Part shown: piece after piece, positions 59,505 through 64,000 of the stretch
Layout of the letters: every line of letters starts with the position of its first letter
How positions within the stretch are numbered: position 1 is the stretch's first letter
Assembly (NCBI RefSeq): GCF_033568475.1
Contig: NC_133122.1
Coordinates: forward strand, 66,177,442 to 66,241,441
Origin: Henckelia pumila
Taxonomy: Eukaryota > Streptophyta > Magnoliopsida > Lamiales > Gesneriaceae
Length of the DNA: 64,000 bases
Direction of reading: 5' to 3'
Notes under the pieces: generated by a model
Databases searched by the model: none
What the model was told of the DNA's origin: nothing
Seen by the model: the letters and a program-made list of their open reading frames with translations, nothing else
Made by a program: the position numbers and the translations under genes

Positions 59505-60105
59505 ACAACATTTTAATTGATTTTATCGTATTCTCATAAAATATGAGAAGAGAATTATTTTAATTGAATACAACATTTTTATTTATTTTAATCATATTTC
59601 TAAAGTTATTCAAAACAAAATATGAGCAAAAAATTATAGATATAAAATATTTTTACCATCTATTTATAAATCATTTAAGTTGTGTATTTATTTTTTGACT
59701 CATTAAATATTTCAGCATTTTAATTGATTTTCATCGAATTTCTAAAGTCATTCTAAAGAAAACACGAGAAGAAAATTATAGATATAAAATATTTCTACCA
59801 TCTATTTTTTTTATAAATCATTTACATTGTGTATTTATTTTTTGACTCATTAAATATTTCAATATTGTAATTGATTTTCATAATATTCCTAAAGTCATTC
59901 TAAAGAAAACATGAGACGAAAACTATAGATATAAAATATTTCTACCATCTATTTTTTATAATCATTTAATTTGTGTATTTATATTTTGACTCATTAAATA
60001 TTGCAGCATTTTAATTCATTTTCATCATATTTTTAAAGTCATTCTACGAAAAACACGAGAATAAAATTATAGATATAAAATATTTCTATATCTATTTTTT
60101 TAAAA
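59505..60105. repeat. Tandem array of about four 144-bp units
   Basis: The phrase ATAGATATAAAATAT recurs at about 59636, 59778, 59925 and 60069, spaced 142-147 bases. The rest of each unit also repeats (GACTCATTAAATATT, TCTAAAGTCATTC). Copies have diverged by a modest amount, and the first is the most decayed. Confidence 0.85.
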
Positions 60106-60199
60106 AAATAGTGTTGAATTTTCTAAATGAAGCATTCTTATTTTAATAGTTACTAGGTGATGTGCACACAGAGTTTGCATGCGTGCAAGATAATAAATT

Positions 60200-60505
60200 A
60201 ATATCATGTAGTAATGTCATTAAATTACAACATAATTAGTTAGTTATCACAATGTCGAATTTTCGATTAGAATATTTATTAGATTTCTAGCTAAAACTAA
60301 AAATTAAATTAAATTGTGCACAAAATTTTACCTCTACCATAAAAAATGATGGATTTAAGAAGAGGGTTGCAGTTAAACTAATGGGTTGAAAACTATCTCG
60401 TAGTAATGTCTTGAGCACAAAATTTTACCTCTACCATAAATTAATATCATGTAGTAATGTCTTGAAATTATAGTATAACTAGTTAGTTTTCACAATGTCG
60501 ACATA
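60200..60505. repeat. Local duplication of about 245-bp spacing
   Basis: ATCATGTAGTAATGTC and CACAATGTCGA occur near 60203-60275 and again near 60449-60500, and TTTTACCTCTACCATAAA occurs twice between. This indicates an old tandem or nested duplication. Confidence 0.6.
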
Positions 60506-60831
60506 TTTTCCCGTAAAAAATGTGAATAAAAGAGCAAAGTTTTACAATTGTGAAATAAAAATTTTGCCCTTTTATTCTCCACTTTATGTAAGACCATATA
60601 AAATACATATGGATATAAGAGTAAAATTCAAATTTTAGTTAGGGTATAAAAGTAAATATATTTCTATTATATATAATATAAATGAATATATAAATGACTT
60701 TAACCGAATTGCAATTAGTGGATCTTAATTGCATATTAACTAAATATTTCGACATTGTCTACGCTCATTTAATTTTAAAAAAAAATATCTCAAATTTTAT
60801 TTATATTACTACTATAATATTTCAAGAAAAA

Positions 60832-63085
60832 TAGCGACGTAAAGCCAAAAGACCTAAGTTTTAAAGTTTAGAACTTTTCAAAAATAAAAATAATTTTTTC
60901 ATTTACCTATGAGAATTAAATAAATTATAAAACTTATTTTAATATTACAATATGATTTTATTTTGAATTAAATAATTGGAATTTGAATTTTATTTGGTTA
61001 TTTCTTTAGTATTTAAAATAGTGACGGGAAATCAAGAGACACAATTTTAAAATTTAAAACTTTTAAAAAATAAAAAATATATTATTTCATATACTATGAG
61101 AACTTTTAAATAAATGATAAAAATTATTTTAATAGTGCTATAGAATTTTATTTTGAATTAAATAGAATTAAAATTTTATTTGGTTATTTCTTTAGGATTT
61201 ATTTTTTGATAAATTTATTTTTATATTTTAACAATTCATTACAAAAAATTATTGAAATAGTTAAAACACAAATGAAATAATAAAAATTAGAAGTTAAATA
61301 ATTTAATAATTTCATGATTATATTTTTGTGTACCATCAATTTTTATTTTAATTGTGAATGAATGAAAAAAAATTTTATGGGGAAAATTTTTCAAATTGTG
61401 AAATAACAAGTTTGTTATTTTTATTCTGTAGTTTTGTTTTTTGGATTGAAAATAGTTTGAGTTATAATTAAATATAAAAATGAGATATTGGTTGGAACAT
61501 AAAAGAAAGAAAAAAATCTGGTTTATGTCTTTATGACTTGCTAATAACTATATTGATTAATAGCAACAATGATAAGATCGGTTGAAAGTGTAGAGAGGGG
61601 GTGAATATACTTTCAAACAATTTAGTATAAAATAATTGAACTCGATCGGTTTAGTGACTGAGTTCTAGGCTTATCTTAATGTCTGATGTAATTTGACAAT
61701 CAAGAATAAGTGCGGAAATATGTCAAATTACAGATTTGAACGCTGAGTGATTATCAGTTTAGGTTAGGTGATGATAGTTGGTAAACTGAAATAACGCAAG
61801 CAAATGTTTATGGATGTTCGGAGATTTCAAATACTCCTACGTCACCCCTTCTTCCACCTCGGAAGGATATCACTAGAAAACTTTGAATTTTACAAGCAAT
61901 TTGCAAAACCACGATCCAGGTTAGGACTTAAACACTGCCTAAACAGAACTCTTAGTATAACAACTCAGTTTCAGTCTTAGACTGATGATAGAACATAGAT
62001 GAATACAACTCGAAATCCTTAGCACAAAATTGATCCTTCTATGATCAGAATAACACTTCGACGTTTGTGCTTCGAATTCTTTTATCAATTCTTGAGCATG
62101 CAAGACTTTGAATATTCTCGCAAAATAGCAGAAATTGCAGAGCGTGAGAGAGCTCCTTTGTTCGATCAAGATCTCTATTTATATCCTTGGATTGTTAACG
62201 GTCATAAATTCAAATTAAATCTTCAGATAGGGTTTTGAATTATTCCCGTTGGATTTGTCACTATCAACAACAAATTCTGGAGCCGACATTGCCCTTTGCA
62301 TCGCGGCACTACTTTCTGCAGAGTGTGTCAGAGTACGAAAGAACTTATCCAAAAGTGGCGATGTAGTAGACTGGTGAGGGTAAACTGATGAAATCAGTTT
62401 AGCGAGTGTAAACTGATGAAGTCACTTTAGCATCTTCGGCCAGTTGAGCGCGGTGATTGAGCGTGAAGTAGTTTAGCTCCATATATCAGTTTAGCGCTTC
62501 TTAGTTACTTGATTAGTTTGACCTTCTTTTAATCTTTGTAATTGTAAACACCAAAACTAAATTTCCCAACAAACGGGCAGCCAAGAGACATAATTTTAAA
62601 GTTTAGACATTTTCAAAAATAAAATAAAAAAATTATTTCATATATTTATGATGACTATTAAATAAATGATAAAAAAATTATTTTAATAGTGTTATAGAAT
62701 TTTATTTTTGAATTAAATAATTAGAATTAACATTTGAATTTTATTTGGTTATTTCTTTAAGATTTATTAATTTTTTGAGAATTTTATATTTATACTTTAG
62801 CAATTCATTAAAAAAAATTATTGAAACAGAGTTAAAACACGGATGAACTAATAAAAAATTAGAATTTAAATAATTTAATAATTTCATGATTATATTTTTG
62901 TTTACCATCAATTTGTATTTGAATTGTGATTGGAAGGTAAAAATTTTCAAATTGTGAAATAAAAAGACTTTGTCGTTTTTATTCTATATAATATTTTACT
63001 GGATTGAAAATATTTTGGGATATAAATGTAAAAAAAAAATTAGTTGGGGCATAAAAGGAAGAAAAAAAACTTGGTTTATTCATTT
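60832..63085. repeat. Triplicated AT-rich unit interrupted by a 1-kb segment
   Basis: Three direct copies of one unit lie at 60832-61015 (partial), about 61016-61530 and 62571-63085. They share AAGAGACATAATTTTAAA-like starts, TTTTATTTGGTTATTTCTTTA and, in the last two, ATTTAATAATTTCATGATTA. Between the second and third copies, about 61540-62570 is unrelated and less AT-rich, containing AGAGAGGGGGTGAATATA, a phrase common in dispersed plant repeats. No coding capacity was seen in the segment or in the units. Confidence 0.7.
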
Positions 63086-63444
63086 AAATGATGAGTTACT
63101 GTTATGATATATTTTCATTTGAGATTATGCATGATTCCAATACAACAAAAATGTAATTAATCATGGTACGAACATTTATATATTATGATGATTTATGAGA
63201 CCTATTGATCTAATTATCAAAAATTTTTATGAAATCTTGTTTAACTTATATTTCATTATTTTTATTACAACAAAATTAATCATGATAGTAAATTATGAAA
63301 GCATATTAATGATTATTTTATTATTTCAATTGATTTTAGTAATTAATAACTCAAATTTATGATTTAATTATGAGAACGTGAAAATCCACTAAATATAATT
63401 ATAAAAATAAATAAATAAATATATTATATAAATAATATGTCAAT

Positions 63445-63471
63445 ACGTGCATCGCACGTGTTGTTTACTAG
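63445..63471 (+). mobile_element. Helitron-like 3' terminus
   Basis: A perfect hairpin (ACGTGC, ATC, GCACGT) is followed by 8 bases and CTAG, and then T. This is the expected structure of a Helitron 3' end. The matching TC 5' end was not found upstream, so the size of the element is unknown; the repeat-rich region before it may be part of it. Confidence 0.55.
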
Positions 63472-63472
63472 T

Positions 63473-64000
63473 TATAATAAATGTGTTAACCACTCACTAT
63501 ACTGATACAAATGACTTAAAAACAAGGTTCTAAAAAGCGTGAATTGTGATAAAACATCACGAAAGTTTCAATCATTAGAAAATTAAACGAGCTTCATACG
63601 AAACTAAGCATGAATTTTTTTAATTTTAATATAATTTTAATTATATCAAGTAATTAATGGATTAAATAATGTACAAACTTAAAATTGAGAATAAATGCAT
63701 AAATTTTCAAGTTATAAAAATGTGACTATCAAAATCACTATTTGCGTGGAGGAAAAAAAATTTCGATCGCAGTTGGATCAAGTATCATCCTTAACATTGG
63801 TAGAAAATATTGTGTAAAAAAACATAGACATTTAAATAGTACATCATGCAATTTTTTTTTAATTAACTATCCATATACTGTTTTGTAAAATTTATTGAAA
63901 AACAGTGTATAAAAAACAAGAATATTTTAATTAAATTCATGATTACAACTCAAATAGACTCAAACATTTATAGTTTATCTCAAGTTTTGGACTCATCATG
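63473..64000. other. AT-rich spacer at the window end
   Basis: No gene or bounded element was seen. Confidence 0.45.

Noticed and set aside
60155-60200. ACTAGGTGATGTGCAC as a reversed Helitron end
   Set aside because: The possible hairpin (TTGCA, TGCG, TGCAA) is more than 20 bases away, too far for a Helitron terminus.
1-64000. tRNA, rRNA and CRISPR arrays
   Set aside because: No intact tRNA cloverleaf, rRNA match or spaced palindromic repeat array was seen by eye; TGGTATCAGAGC sites are primer-binding sites of retroelements, not tRNA genes.

Overview
The window is a piece of a dicot plant nuclear genome. It is AT-rich and gene-sparse, with spliced genes whose introns carry plant-type GT..AG sites, plant-specific protein families (WEB, DUF688, plant NEMP/PNET2, RDM1) and plant transposon families. 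No organellar or bacterial features were seen. The species cannot be named from sequence alone.

Layout: (1) 1-10731 is retrotransposon DNA: a young Ty3/gypsy element of Tekay/Del type, whose 5' LTR is cut by the window edge, abutting an old Ty1/copia remnant. (2) 10732-14483 is AT-rich spacer holding a 269-bp mini-Helitron and a 1.1-kb decayed hAT-type element. (3) 14641-15886 (minus) is a saposin-like gene with a frame break in exon 2. (4) 16323-19325 is a 3-kb element with GAGCTCG-rich ends; a 489-bp relative with a perfect 8-bp target duplication sits at 30767-31255. (5) 20776-23197 (minus) is a WEB-family coiled-coil gene with an 87-bp tandem duplication over its 3' end. (6) 27891-28547 is an intronless DUF688 gene. 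(7) 32376-33125 is a LINE fragment, followed by the OBGM-like GTPase gene (34216-37193) and a NEMP/PNET2-like nuclear-envelope gene (38391-43868). (8) 44967-46388 (minus) is a PAN/lectin membrane protein gene. (9) 47889-50836 is an RDM1-like gene whose last exon is disrupted. (10) 52680-55588 holds a hAT-like end, a complete TRIM retrotransposon, a (TTA)n array and a SINE. (11) 56350-59254 is a nine-exon alanine:glyoxylate aminotransferase 2-type gene (AGT3-like). (12) 59500-64000 is repeat-rich spacer with a 144-bp tandem array, a triplicated AT-rich unit and a Helitron-like 3' end.

The genes do not form one pathway. They are separately transcribed housekeeping or regulatory genes: organelle GTPase, mitochondrial aminotransferase, nuclear envelope protein, chloroplast-movement-type coiled-coil protein and a decayed RNA-directed DNA methylation component. 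No novel multi-gene system was found. The items most worth a second look are the broken RDM1-like gene, the 3'-end duplication in the WEB gene, the saposin gene break, and the well-bounded small mobile elements (Helitron, hAT MITE, TRIM, SINE).
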